Origin: Streptomyces sp. DH12
GTDB taxonomy: Bacteria; Actinomycetota; Actinomycetes; Streptomycetales; Streptomycetaceae
Direction of reading: 5' to 3'
Assembly (NCBI RefSeq): GCF_020873895.1
Contig: NZ_JAHWGT010000032.1
Location: forward strand, 1 to 64,000
DNA length: 64,000 nucleotides
Shown here: positions 36,900 to 48,243 of the stretch, piece by piece
How positions within the stretch are numbered: position 1 is the stretch's first letter
How the letters are laid out: each line of letters starts with the position of its first letter
Translations under genes and position numbers: made by a program
Notes under the pieces: generated by a model
Told to the model about the DNA's origin: nothing
Databases searched by the model: none
The model's input: only the letters and a program-made list of their open reading frames with translations

Positions 36900-39440
36900 G
36901 TGAGCGAGATACCTGGGACGGCGAACGGCGTCGTGTGGCAGAGCAACCCGCCTGGCTCGATCTACGACTACATCAGAGTCGCGTCGTTCTCCATCGGCCC
37001 CGACGGGCTCGTCGACCAGTGGAGCCTGCGGGCCGCCGAACTGTTCGGGGTCTCCGCGCGGGACGTCAGGGGCAAGGACCCCGTCGAGGCGTTCATCCCC
37101 GCCGAGCTGCGCTCACGCGGACACCGCAAGGTCGCCGAGATCCTGGACGGCAAGGAGTGGACGGGCCTGGTCCCCTTCCGCGTCCCCGGTGAACGCCACA
37201 CCCGCGGCCTCGCCGAGGTCTACGTCATGCCGAGCGAGACCGAGCACGGCGAACGCGCCGCGCTCTGTATCGCCGTGGACGTACGCGCCCTGCGCCACAT
37301 CGAGACCGACCTGGCCTCCTCGCAGGCGATATTCGGCCAATCTCCTTTCGGCTTCCTCCTGTTCGGCCCCGACCTCAGGGTCCAGCGGGCCAACCGGCGC
37401 TTCGCCACCGTCTTCGGCGGCAGCGCCGACGACCACCGCGGCCGGACCGTCCACGACTACCTGTCCCGCTCCGAGGCCGACCGGATGACCGCCGCGCTCC
37501 GCCGCGTCATGGAGACCGGCGAGTCCGTCACCGACCTGGAGTTCGTCGGGACCGTGCCCGGCTCCACCGACCGGCGCCACTGGTCGGTGAACCTCTACCG
37601 CGTGCACAGCGGCACCGGCCGCCCCATCGGCGTCGCCGGACTCGGCACCGACGTCACCCGCCGCCACAACGCCGCCCGCGAGGCCGCCAACGCCCGCCGC
37701 AACCTCGCCCTCCTCAACGAGGCCACCGCCCGCATCGGCACCTCCCTGGACCTGGAGACCACCGCCCGCGAACTCCTCGACGTCGCCGTCCCCGGCTTCT
37801 GCGACCTGGCCTCCGTCGACCTGTACCAGGGCCTCCTCAGCGGCGACGAGGCCCCGCCCGGGCGGGCCGGCGGGCGCACCGCGGAACTCCGCCGGGTCGC
37901 CTTCGCCAGCGCCGTCTCCGACGCGCCGCTCGTCACCCCGCCCCCCGCCGGCACCCCCTGCTGCGAGACCGGCCCGACCCTCGTCGGCGCCGTGCACCGC
38001 TACCCCTTCCACTCGCCCTGCGCCCAGGCGCTGCGCACCGGCCGCCCCGCCCTGGTCCCCGCCGACGACGGCGGACTCGTGCACTCCACGCTGGCCGTGC
38101 CGATGGTCGCCCATGACACGGTCGTCGGCCTCGTGCAGTTCTCCCGCACCAAGGGCAGCGAGCCGTTCGGCGAACGCGACCGGGCCCTCGCCGTCGAACT
38201 CGCCGCCCGCGCCGCCGTCTGCATCGACAACGCCCGCCTCTACCGCCGCGAACACGAGCGCGCCCTGATCCTCCAGCGCAGCCTGCTGCCCCCCGGCGCG
38301 CCCGAGGCCGCCGGGCTGGACATCGCCTGCCGCTACCTGCCGGGCAACGCCGCCACCGAGGTCGGCGGCGACTGGTTCGACGTGATCGACCTGCCCGGCC
38401 ACCGCACCGCCCTCGTCGTCGGCGACGTCATGGGCCGCGGCCTGCGTGCCGCCGTCGCCATGGGCGAACTGCGCACCGCCGTGCGCACCCTGGCCCAGCT
38501 CGACCTGGAGCCGGCCGAGGTCCTCTCCCACCTCGACGAGATCACCCGCGGCCTCGGCGCCCCCATCGGCGCCCAGACCTCCCGCGCCGCCCACAAGCAG
38601 CGCGACCCCGAACTGTCCGAGGTGTACCTGGCGACCTGCGTCTACGCCGTGTACGACGCCGTCACGCGCCGCTGCACCTTCGCCAACGCCGGGCACCTCC
38701 CACCCGTCCTCGTCGGACCCGGCCGGGAGGCCGAACTGCTCGACGTACCGCCGGGGATGCCGCTCGGCGTCGGCGGGGAGCCCTTCGAGGAGGTCGAGGT
38801 GGAGCTCCCCGAGGACGCCCTGCTCGCCCTCTACACCGACGGGCTCGTCGAGTCGCGCGACCACCCGCTGGACGAGGGCCTGCAGGCGTTCCGGGAGGCG
38901 CTCACCGGACCCCGGCGGCCCCTGGAGGAGGCCTGCGACCACGTCCTCGGCACCCTCGACACCCGCCACGGCCAGGACGACATCGCCCTGCTGATGGCGC
39001 GCGTCCGCGGCCTGCCCGCCGAGTCCGTCGGCGACTGGCGGCTGCCGCGCGAACCGCGCTCCGTGGGCCGCGCCCGCGAACTGGCCCGCGCCCAGCTCAC
39101 CGCGTGGGACCTGGAACCCCTCGTCGACACCGTCGAACTCCTCGTCAGCGAGCTCGTCACCAACGCCCTGCGCTACGGCGAGGGCGAGATCCGGCTGCGC
39201 CTGCTGCGCGACCGCACCCTCGTCTGCGAGGTGTGGGACGCGGGCCTCGTCCAGCCGCGGCGGCGCCGCGCCCGCGACACCGACGAGGGCGGCCGCGGCC
39301 TGCAGCTCGTCGGGCTGCTCAGCGCGGGCTGGGGTTCGCGGCGCACTCCGCGCGGCAAGACGGTCTGGTTCGAACTCGCCCTCCCGGACGGCGACGGCAC
39401 GGCGGAGCCGACGGTCGACCAGCTGCTCAGCATGTTCTGA
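36900..39440 (+). CDS. PAS-GAF-PP2C phosphatase with C-terminal HATPase domain
   Basis: The product is 846 aa from GTG 36900 (GGAGGGG upstream). Two PAS-like domains (~20-130 and ~145-260: IFGQSPFGFLLFGPDLRVQRANRRF), a GAF domain (~275-450, with CETGPTLVG and HSPCAQALRTGRPALV), a SpoIIE/RsbU PP2C phosphatase (~460-700: EVGGDWFDVIDLPG, VVGDVMGRG, YTDGLVESRDH, GQDDIALL) and a GHKL ATPase domain (~715-838: SELVTNALRYGEGE, GGRGLQLVG). It probably links an environmental or redox/light signal to dephosphorylation of an anti-anti-sigma factor. The GAF cysteines could hold a ligand. Confidence 0.9.
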   Translation: MSEIPGTANGVVWQSNPPGSIYDYIRVASFSIGPDGLVDQWSLRAAELFGVSARDVRGKDPVEAFIPAELRSRGHRKVAEILDGKEWTGLVPFRVPGERHTRGLAEVYVMPSETEHGERAALCIAVDVRALRHIETDLASSQAIFGQSPFGFLLFGPDLRVQRANRRFATVFGGSADDHRGRTVHDYLSRSEADRMTAALRRVMETGESVTDLEFVGTVPGSTDRRHWSVNLYRVHSGTGRPIGVAGLGTDVTRRHNAAREAANARRNLALLNEATARIGTSLDLETTARELLDVAVPGFCDLASVDLYQGLLSGDEAPPGRAGGRTAELRRVAFASAVSDAPLVTPPPAGTPCCETGPTLVGAVHRYPFHSPCAQALRTGRPALVPADDGGLVHSTLAVPMVAHDTVVGLVQFSRTKGSEPFGERDRALAVELAARAAVCIDNARLYRREHERALILQRSLLPPGAPEAAGLDIACRYLPGNAATEVGGDWFDVIDLPGHRTALVVGDVMGRGLRAAVAMGELRTAVRTLAQLDLEPAEVLSHLDEITRGLGAPIGAQTSRAAHKQRDPELSEVYLATCVYAVYDAVTRRCTFANAGHLPPVLVGPGREAELLDVPPGMPLGVGGEPFEEVEVELPEDALLALYTDGLVESRDHPLDEGLQAFREALTGPRRPLEEACDHVLGTLDTRHGQDDIALLMARVRGLPAESVGDWRLPREPRSVGRARELARAQLTAWDLEPLVDTVELLVSELVTNALRYGEGEIRLRLLRDRTLVCEVWDAGLVQPRRRRARDTDEGGRGLQLVGLLSAGWGSRRTPRGKTVWFELALPDGDGTAEPTVDQLLSMF

Positions 39441-39460
39441 CCACCGCGCGCCGCGCCCCC

Positions 39461-39477
39461 GCCCCGCCGTGCGGGGC
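39461..39477. terminator. Short hairpin between convergent genes
   Basis: GCCCCGC-CGT-GCGGGGC is a 7-bp stem with a 3-nt loop between the PP2C gene and the coiled-coil protein gene. Outer sequences CTGACCACCG and CGGTGGGGTCAG (39436-39495) nearly pair too, so the two stop codons lie in one larger inverted repeat. Confidence 0.5.
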
Positions 39478-39488
39478 CGGCGGTGGGG

Positions 39489-41471
39489 TCAGAAGCAGTC
39501 GTCGCCGCCCGCCCGGTCCCGTGTGCCTCCGCCACCGAAGCGGGCGGGGCATCCCCGGCCCCCGGGCCACCCGTCGCCGGGCCGCCCGCAGCCCGGTACG
39601 TCGTCGTCCGGCGCACCGCCGACCAGGATCCCGCCGAGCACCGCCCCGCTCACCCCGTCCACCCCGTCCGCGGGGTGCTCGGGGGCCTCGGAAGCTTCGG
39701 GGCGCCCCCGCGCGGCGCCGCGCAGCCGGACGTCCTGCTCGGCCAGTGCCTGCGCCTGCCGGGCCAGCGCGTCCGCCCGCTGCGCGTCCGCCAGCGCCTC
39801 CCGCGGGTCCGCCGCCGCGCCCGCCACGGCCAGGTGGTGCCGCGCCTCCGCGAGCCGCGTCCGCGCGACGCTCCCCACCACGCCCCGGTGCGCCGTCACG
39901 TACACCTCGGCCGCGCCCGCCGCCGACCGGGCGGCGAGCAGCGCCTGCTCCAGGAACGCCCGTGCCCGCCGTGTCCCGTCGTCGCGCCCCAGCGCCTCGT
40001 CCAGGGCGGCGCCGGCCTCCTCCAGCCGGCGCAGCGCGTCGACCGGGTCGTACCCGCCGGCGTCCACCGCCCGGCGCACGTCGCCGACCACCGACTCCAG
40101 CCGCGCCGCGCGGCCCCGCAGCCCGCCCGCCGACGCGGCGCCGCCGTGTGCCCCCTCCAGGAGCCGCCGGGCCTCCGCCAGGTCGGCGTCCGCCTCCGCG
40201 AGCGCGTCCGGCAGCCGCCCGGCCGCCCCGGCGATCTCCACCGCCCGCCGGTCCACGGCCTCGACCAGCTGATCCGCCTGGTCCAGGGCCCCCTCGGCGG
40301 CCCGTAGGAACACGACGGCCCGTCGCCCGCTCCCCGTCGCACCGCCACCAGGTGGAGGGCCGGGATCCGGGGTGGTGGCGCGGGCGTGGGTGCCCGCTCC
40401 ACTGCCCGCACCCTCCCCGGCCGCCGTGCCGTCGCGGGTGCCGGCCGGCCCGGGGTCGGCGGTGACATCGGGCCCGGCCCCGGCCCCGGTGCCGGGGGTG
40501 CCGCCCCGTGCGGGGGCGCGGGTACTGCCCGGTCCCGGGTCGCCGCCACGGCCCGCCGGGGAGTGGTCGGTGCCGGCGGGGCCGGGGTCGCCGGTACCAC
40601 CGGCCCCGGCCCCGGTGCCGTCCGCCGCCGGGGCCGGCGGGGACGCGGGGGCGGACGCGGTGAGGGCGGTGCGGGCGCCGGACAGGGCCGTCGCCGCGAA
40701 CTCCAGTCTGACCCGGGCCACTTCGGGCGCCATCGCGACGGGCTCGGCGGCGGACCGCGCGTAACGGCCCCGCATGGCGGTCAGGGCGGCCTCCGCCGTG
40801 CTCAGCCGCCCGGTCAGCTCCCGGTGCGCCGTCTCCGCCGCGGCCAAGGCGGCCGGGGCCGTGCCCTCCAGGTCCCGCAGCGCGTCGAAGGCCGGGGCCT
40901 CCTCGTCCAGGCGCCGCCCCGCGTCCGCACAGCGGGCCACGACCTCCTCCAGCACCGCCCGCCGGGCCGCCCCGTCCTCCGGGTGCCCGTCGTCCAGCCG
41001 CTGGCGCAGCCGGAACGCCGCCGCCACCTCGCCCTCCGCGTACGCCAGCGCCTCGGCGGCCGACTTCACCGCCGCCTCGCCGTGCGCGGCCCGCGCCCAG
41101 GCCAGCTCCTCCCGGCTGGTGCGCACCGCGTCGTCCGCCGCGACGAGGGCGCGCCGGGCCCGCTCGTCCAGTTCCGCCTCGCGCGGCAGGGCCGGGCCGC
41201 CGTGCGGCGTCGTGCGCGTCCTCACCCGGCGGCGCCGGGTGACATAGGCGTACCCGGCCATCGACAGCGCCGTCGCGAGCAGCGCCACCGGGACCACCAG
41301 GTCGATGCCGGGCGCCCCGCCCTCCGGCGCCGGAGCGCCCAGGGGGGCGGTCGCCGCCGGCGCGGGCGGCCGGGCGCGCGCGTCCGGGGCGGCGGGGCCG
41401 GCCAGCCAGCACACCGCCGCCGTCACCCCGGCGATCAGGGCCACGAGGGCCCGGGTGGTACCGCGCGTCAC
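39489..41471 (-). CDS. Coiled-coil membrane protein resembling TPM-domain proteins without the TPM domain
   Basis: The product is 660 aa from GTG 41471. It has an N-terminal signal-like segment (ALVALIAGVTAAVCWLAGP), a second membrane segment (~65-85: DLVVPVALLATALSMAGYAYV), then Ala/Glu/Arg-rich coiled coils (~100-300 and ~415-610) split by a Gly/Pro/Ala-rich linker, and a glycine-rich end (GGRGCPARFGGGGTRDRAGG). Streptomyces TPM-phosphatase proteins have this C-terminus, but here the ~120-residue TPM domain expected between the two hydrophobic segments is missing. TAACCT lies 7 nt before the GTG (leaderless). Function unknown. Confidence 0.65.
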   Translation of the reverse strand: MTRGTTRALVALIAGVTAAVCWLAGPAAPDARARPPAPAATAPLGAPAPEGGAPGIDLVVPVALLATALSMAGYAYVTRRRRVRTRTTPHGGPALPREAELDERARRALVAADDAVRTSREELAWARAAHGEAAVKSAAEALAYAEGEVAAAFRLRQRLDDGHPEDGAARRAVLEEVVARCADAGRRLDEEAPAFDALRDLEGTAPAALAAAETAHRELTGRLSTAEAALTAMRGRYARSAAEPVAMAPEVARVRLEFAATALSGARTALTASAPASPPAPAADGTGAGAGGTGDPGPAGTDHSPAGRGGDPGPGSTRAPARGGTPGTGAGAGPDVTADPGPAGTRDGTAAGEGAGSGAGTHARATTPDPGPPPGGGATGSGRRAVVFLRAAEGALDQADQLVEAVDRRAVEIAGAAGRLPDALAEADADLAEARRLLEGAHGGAASAGGLRGRAARLESVVGDVRRAVDAGGYDPVDALRRLEEAGAALDEALGRDDGTRRARAFLEQALLAARSAAGAAEVYVTAHRGVVGSVARTRLAEARHHLAVAGAAADPREALADAQRADALARQAQALAEQDVRLRGAARGRPEASEAPEHPADGVDGVSGAVLGGILVGGAPDDDVPGCGRPGDGWPGGRGCPARFGGGGTRDRAGGDDCF

Positions 41472-41698
41472 ACCGGCGAGGTTAGGCCGTTCCCCGGCAT
41501 CCCGCGACCGCGCGTACCGGCCCACCCCCGGAAACCGTTCGGACCCCCGCCGCGGCGGGGCGCGTTGGGCCGCACGGGTGGGGTTGGCGGGCCGCACCGC
41601 CGTGTCGCCGGGACACCGGACGCCCCGTCCCTTTCAGTGGACGGGCAATAGGTGTGATCATCTCCAAAGTTCAGAAACCGGACGAAGAGGTACTAGCC

Positions 41699-44122
41699 AT
41701 GGCCCAGGTCGGCGCCCGCGCACTCCGGTCCGTCGCGCTCCTCACCAGCGGGGTGCTCGCCGTCTCCGTACTCGCCGGCTGCAGCTCCGACGAGGAGGCG
41801 AGCAGCGCCCGCGCCGTGCCCGCGGACATCGCCGCGGCGTCCCGTGCGCAGGTCGAGGACGGCGGCACCCTGCGGTGGGCGATCGACGCGCTGCCCACCA
41901 CGCTCAACGCTTTCCAGGCCGACGCGGACGCGACCACCGCGCGCATCACCGGCGCCGTCCTCCCCGCGCTCTTCACCCTCGACGAACGCGGCCGGCCGCA
42001 GGTCAACGGCGACTACCTGGAGTCCGCGGAGGTCGTCGAGCAGAAACCGAAGCAGGTCGTCCGCTACAAGCTCCGCCAGCAGGCCGTCTGGAGCGACGGA
42101 CGCGAGATCGGCGCCCCCGACTTCGTCGCCCAGTGGCGGGCCCTGAGCGGCCGCAACACCGCGTACTGGACCGCGCGCAACGCCGGTTACGAGCGGATCG
42201 AGAAGATCGAGCGGGGCGCCTCCGACCTGGAGGTCCGGGTCACCTTCGCCAAGCCGTACGCGGACTGGAAGGCGCTCTTCACCCCGCTGTACCCCAAGGA
42301 GGTCATGGGGTCGCCGGACACCTTCAACGACGGTGCGCGCACCCGGCTCGCCAAGTCGGCGGGCCCGTTCCGGCTGAAGACCGTCGACGCCAAGGCCGGC
42401 ACGGTGACCCTCGTCCGCGACGCCCGCTGGTGGGGCGAGCCGGCCAAGCTCGACAGCCTGGTCCTGCGGGTCGTCCCGCGCGACCGGCGCGCCGAGGCGC
42501 TCATCGCGAAGACCGTCGACCTCGCCGCCGTCGACCCGGCCGTCGCCCAGCGCGTCACGAAGGCGGGCAAGCCGAGCAAGGCCGACAAGACGGGCAAGGC
42601 GGCGCCGGGCGGTGCCCCCGCCACCGGCGCGGCGACTCCTCCCGCGCAGGGCGCCCCCGCTCAGGCCCCCGCCGCGCAGGCCGCCCTGTCCGCCGAGCAG
42701 AGCGCCCTGCGCGGTTACGTCGTCCGCCGCACGCTGGAACCCGCCTACACCCAGCTCGCCCTGAACGGCGCCTCCGGGCCGCTCGCCGACGAGCGGGTGC
42801 GCCGCGCCATCGCCCGCGCCGTCGACCGCCAGGAGCTGGCGAAGGCCGTGCTCGCCCCGCTGGGCCTGCCCGCCGATCCGGTCGGCTCCCACCTCGCGCT
42901 CGCCGGCCAGGACGCGTACGCCGACAGCAGCGGCGCGCTGGGCAGCCAGGACACCGAGGAAGCGCTCGCCCTGCTCGCGGACGCCGGCTGGACGAAGGCG
43001 GGCGCGCGCCGTACCGCCGCCCCGAAGGCCGGTACGAAGGCGGGCGCCGAGGCGTCCGCCGCGCCCTCCGGGGCCGCCTCGCCGGCGGCGGCGTCCCACG
43101 CGTCGCCCACGGCCGCGTCCAGGGCGGTCGGCGCGGCGGCCAGGGCCGCGGACGTGCCCTCCGACGAGGGCCTGTACATCGTCGGCGACGACAAGGCCGA
43201 CCCCGAGGGACGGCCGGGCACTCACGTGCTCGCCCCCGCCCCCGCCGCCGCCGTCCACAGCAGCCTTGTCCTCGCCCAGGCCCGCGCGCTCACCGGCGCC
43301 CTCACGGAGACCGACTCCGACACCGGGGCCGCCGGGAAGAGCCCCGCCGCCGGGAAGAGCGCCGCGGCCAAGGCGACCCCGAGCGCCGGGAAGAGCGCCG
43401 ACGCCAAGGAGACCGCCGACGCCAAGGAGGCCGCCGGCGCCGGGAAGGCCCCCGCGGTCGACGCCCCCGGCCCCCAGCGCCCCGAGGCGCAGGGCGGCGC
43501 CCCCGGCGCGTACGCCCCCGTCGGCACCGCCGCCCCCGCGAAGAACCCCGCGGACCCGGCGAGGCCCGCCGCCGGCCCGCTCGGCAAGGACGGCCGGCCG
43601 CTGACCCTGCGCTTCGTCCTGCCCTCCGGACCCGGCTCCGAGGTGCTGCGCACGGTCGGCGAGCGGATCTCCCGGATGCTGGACCGCATCGGCGTCCGCA
43701 CCGAGATCAGCAAGGTCCCCGACGAGAACTTCTTCAAGGACCACATCGCCTCCGGCGACTACGACCTGGCCCTCTACTCGTGGCCCGGCACGGCCTTCCC
43801 CGCCACCGACGGGCGGCCCATCTTCGCCAAGCCGGAACCGGCCACCGACGGCTCGCTGCTGGTGGAGCAGAACTACACGCGCGTCGGCACGGACCACATC
43901 GACCAGCTCTTCGACCAGGCCGCCGCCGAACTCGACGAGAAGGCCGCCCGCGACCTGGTCCGCCGGGCCGACGCCCGCATCTGGGCCGCCGCCGGCTCGA
44001 TCCCGCTCTTCCAGCGACCCGAGCTGGTGGCGGTGCGCAAGGACGTGGTGAACGCGGGCGCCTTCGGCTTCGCGACCCCCCGCTACGAGAACGTCGGGTT
44101 CGCCGCCCGCAAGGCCGGGTGA
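41699..44122 (+). CDS. Orphan peptide-type ABC substrate-binding lipoprotein with low-complexity inserts
   Basis: The product is 807 aa from ATG 41699 (GAAGAGG upstream). The lipobox is VLAGC with Cys28. The SBP family 5 (DppA/OppA) fold is recognisable: GGTLRWAIDALPTTLNAFQAD, RQQAVWSDGREIGAPDFVAQW and RRAIARAVDRQELA. Three Ala/Lys/Pro/Gly-rich inserts (~285-330, ~440-490 and ~545-635) interrupt it, making it far longer than the usual ~540 aa. There is no adjacent permease or ATPase, so it may share the bldK or second Opp transporter, or act as a sensor. It lies directly upstream of typA. Confidence 0.85.
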   Translation: MAQVGARALRSVALLTSGVLAVSVLAGCSSDEEASSARAVPADIAAASRAQVEDGGTLRWAIDALPTTLNAFQADADATTARITGAVLPALFTLDERGRPQVNGDYLESAEVVEQKPKQVVRYKLRQQAVWSDGREIGAPDFVAQWRALSGRNTAYWTARNAGYERIEKIERGASDLEVRVTFAKPYADWKALFTPLYPKEVMGSPDTFNDGARTRLAKSAGPFRLKTVDAKAGTVTLVRDARWWGEPAKLDSLVLRVVPRDRRAEALIAKTVDLAAVDPAVAQRVTKAGKPSKADKTGKAAPGGAPATGAATPPAQGAPAQAPAAQAALSAEQSALRGYVVRRTLEPAYTQLALNGASGPLADERVRRAIARAVDRQELAKAVLAPLGLPADPVGSHLALAGQDAYADSSGALGSQDTEEALALLADAGWTKAGARRTAAPKAGTKAGAEASAAPSGAASPAAASHASPTAASRAVGAAARAADVPSDEGLYIVGDDKADPEGRPGTHVLAPAPAAAVHSSLVLAQARALTGALTETDSDTGAAGKSPAAGKSAAAKATPSAGKSADAKETADAKEAAGAGKAPAVDAPGPQRPEAQGGAPGAYAPVGTAAPAKNPADPARPAAGPLGKDGRPLTLRFVLPSGPGSEVLRTVGERISRMLDRIGVRTEISKVPDENFFKDHIASGDYDLALYSWPGTAFPATDGRPIFAKPEPATDGSLLVEQNYTRVGTDHIDQLFDQAAAELDEKAARDLVRRADARIWAAAGSIPLFQRPELVAVRKDVVNAGAFGFATPRYENVGFAARKAG

Positions 44123-44316
44123 ACCCCCGGCGAACAAGAGCGCCGAAGCCCCCCGATCCGTTGCCCGCCGGCCCCGCCGGCGGGCACGATCATGCCCGGG
44201 AGGCCGAGTGTGCGGCAGCCCCGTACCATGGACACAGCCGTGGCGCGTCCGCCCGGCGGGCGTACGAGGAACAAAGAGACGCCGCACCCACGATCCGAGA
44301 GAAGCGCAAGCCACTC

Positions 44317-46224
<1,908 letters not shown>

Positions 46225-46273
46225 CGCCGACGCACACAGGAGCACCACGGTCCGCGCGCACGGCGCGGGCCCA

Positions 46274-46309
46274 CCGACGGCCGCCGGGTCCCGACCCGGC
46301 GGCCGTCGG
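46274..46309 (+). terminator. Hairpin terminator after typA
   Basis: CCGACGGCCGCCGGGTC (46274-46290) pairs with its exact complement at 46293-46309, a 17-bp stem, ~50 bp after the stop codon. It isolates typA from the bldK locus. Confidence 0.88.
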
Positions 46310-47102
46310 CCGTTCCCGGGGGCTTCCGGGGCCGCCCTCCGCGCCGTCCGGCCGGCCTCCGCGACCGGCGCCGCACGGTACGTCCGACGGGTTCACGTCA
46401 ACGTGTTTTCGATCGCGAAGCGTCCGGTTATCGATCGTCGCTCTCCGGAACCTGTGTTAACAGTCCGTTTCGCACGTGTCTGTCTGTGCTCAGTTTGTCT
46501 GGATTTCGGTCAGCGGCACTTGGGCGATGTTGTCAAAACGAGACCCTTTAAGTGTGGTTTACAGCCCGGACGTACTTAATAGTTGGCTCCACTGAGCTCG
46601 GGTCGATGGGTCACGCGCTGTGGGGAGCGCCGACTCACGAGCACACGTGGTACAGCACTTCGCCGTCAGGGGTGTCGGCGGAGTGCCCCGTACCCAACCA
46701 TGCAGTGATACGTGGACTCATGAGGAGGAACCCATGCGCGGTGCCACGAGCGCCAGTGGGGTCGGGTCGTCGCAGCTGGCTCCAACGGCCGGTCACCCGT
46801 GTACGTCAACCGGTCGGGCCGCTTGCAGCGGTCGGCGATTCTGAGACCCGGTCAACCGCTCGGCTCGCGCTCCTCCGGGGGGTAATCCACCCCTGCCGAC
46901 CTTCCCTTCCGGCCTCTCGCCACGGGTCCCACCCGTCCGGCGGGCGGTGCTGCCGCCTTACCCCTTCACGGGTGCCCGGCATGCCCGAAAGGCCCAGGTG
47001 GGAACGTCGGGCAGCGGATCCGACCGACCGGGTGCACACCACCCGGCCGTCGCCGCACGCGCAGGACCGCGGGTCATCCGACACCCGTGAAATGGACACA
47101 CC
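46310..47102 (+). promoter_or_regulatory. Long upstream region of the bldK operon
   Basis: About 790 bp without a full gene. 46430-46600 is unusually A/T-rich for this window and includes CAGCGGCACTTGGG, TTGTCAAAACGAG, and TTAAGT (46548) paired with ACTTAA (46574) around TTTACAG, good candidates for promoter and regulator sites. A strong ribosome site and a short ORF sit at 46720-46844. The rest (46850-47100) is GC-rich with several short inverted repeats and could be a long mRNA leader. BldK expression is known to be developmentally controlled in S. coelicolor; which regulators bind here I cannot tell. Confidence 0.5.
46734..46844 (+). other. 36-codon ORF with strong ribosome site: SBP-gene relic or leader peptide
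   Basis: GAGGAGGAACCC directly precedes ATG 46734, and the codons give MRGATSASGVGSSQLAPTAG plus 16 residues. The ribosome site and first codons match the start of the second transporter's binding-protein gene at 53581 (AGGAGGCACCC, MRGASQ...), but here no signal peptide follows and the frame stops. Either most of a duplicated binding-protein gene was deleted, or the ORF is a leader peptide for bldK. Confidence 0.45.
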
Positions 47103-48146
47103 ATGACCAGTCCAATTGAGATCGAGGGCCGCGAAGCCTCCGTCACCTTGGACAAAGACACCACGGCCAAGACCGAAGCCGCGGAGGAGACGAAGCAGGG
47201 CCACCAGGGCCGCTCGCCCGGCCAGTTGATGTGGATGCGCTTCAAGCGCGACCGCGTCGGCGTCATCTCCGCCTTCGTGGTGCTCTTCTACTTCGTCATC
47301 GGCGCCCTCGCGCCCGTCATCTCCGCGCTGTACGGCAAGGACCCGTACACCCTGTACCCCTCGGTGCCGGGTTACGAGAACATCCTTGACGACTTCAGCA
47401 TGCCGTACGGCACCTTCGGCGGCGTCTCCGGCGAGTTCTGGTTCGGTGTCGAGCCCAAGTTGGGCCGTGACGTGTTCACCATGCTCATCTACGGCATCCG
47501 CACGTCGCTGTACATGGCTGTCGTCCTCACGGTGCTGTCCGTGGCCACCGGTGTCGTCATCGGCATGGTGAGCGGCTTCTTCGGCGGCAAGACGGACTAC
47601 TGGCTGGGCCGCACCACGGACTTCTTCCTCGCCTTCCCGAGCCAGCTCTTCTTCATCGCCTTCATGCCCGTCGTGACCGCGATGTTCGTCTCCCCGACGG
47701 ACGAGACGCCCACGTACCTGCGGGCCGTCGCCATCCTCCTCGTGATGTGGTTCCTCGGTTGGATGGGCATGGCGCGTCTGGTGCGCAGTTCCGTACTCTC
47801 CTTGCGGGAACGGGAGTTCGTGGAGGCCGCGCTCGTCTCCGGCGCCTCGCGCTGGCGGATCGTGCGCAAGGAGATCCTGCCCAACATCGTGACGCCGATC
47901 CTGGTGCAGGGCACCTACATGCTGCCCAGCGCCATCCTCAGCATCGCGTTCCTCTCGTACGTCGGTGTCGGCTTCGTAGAGCCGACACCGGACTGGGGCC
48001 GCATGTTCGCCATCGGCTCCGAGATCTACGAGCAGGACCCGGCGTTCATGATCTTCCCGGGCGTCGCCCTGGTGATCTTCGTCCTCGCCTTCAACCTGCT
48101 CGGCGACTCCGTACGCGACGCGTTCGACCCCAAGACCGGACGGTGA
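47103..48146 (+). CDS. bldKA: BldK oligopeptide ABC transporter permease (DppC-type)
   Basis: The product is 347 aa. After a ~45-residue charged cytoplasmic N-terminus, there are six membrane segments with the BPD_transp_1 coupling loop REREFVEAALVSGASRWRIVRKEILPNI, the EAA motif that contacts the ATPase. ATG 47103 has no strong ribosome site (GGACA only). The first of five genes in the order permease, binding protein, permease, ATPase, ATPase, which is the bldK order in S. coelicolor, where the importer is needed for aerial mycelium formation on rich medium. The name rests on that order and on position near typA. Confidence 0.82.
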   Translation: MTSPIEIEGREASVTLDKDTTAKTEAAEETKQGHQGRSPGQLMWMRFKRDRVGVISAFVVLFYFVIGALAPVISALYGKDPYTLYPSVPGYENILDDFSMPYGTFGGVSGEFWFGVEPKLGRDVFTMLIYGIRTSLYMAVVLTVLSVATGVVIGMVSGFFGGKTDYWLGRTTDFFLAFPSQLFFIAFMPVVTAMFVSPTDETPTYLRAVAILLVMWFLGWMGMARLVRSSVLSLREREFVEAALVSGASRWRIVRKEILPNIVTPILVQGTYMLPSAILSIAFLSYVGVGFVEPTPDWGRMFAIGSEIYEQDPAFMIFPGVALVIFVLAFNLLGDSVRDAFDPKTGR

Positions 48147-48243
48147 CGTCCACGTGCGGGGGAGCTGCCGCCCCCGCACCGGGCAACCGGACGGCAGGCA
48201 GCACTTTTCTGGACAACGACTCACAGGTAGGTGCACGAGCATC

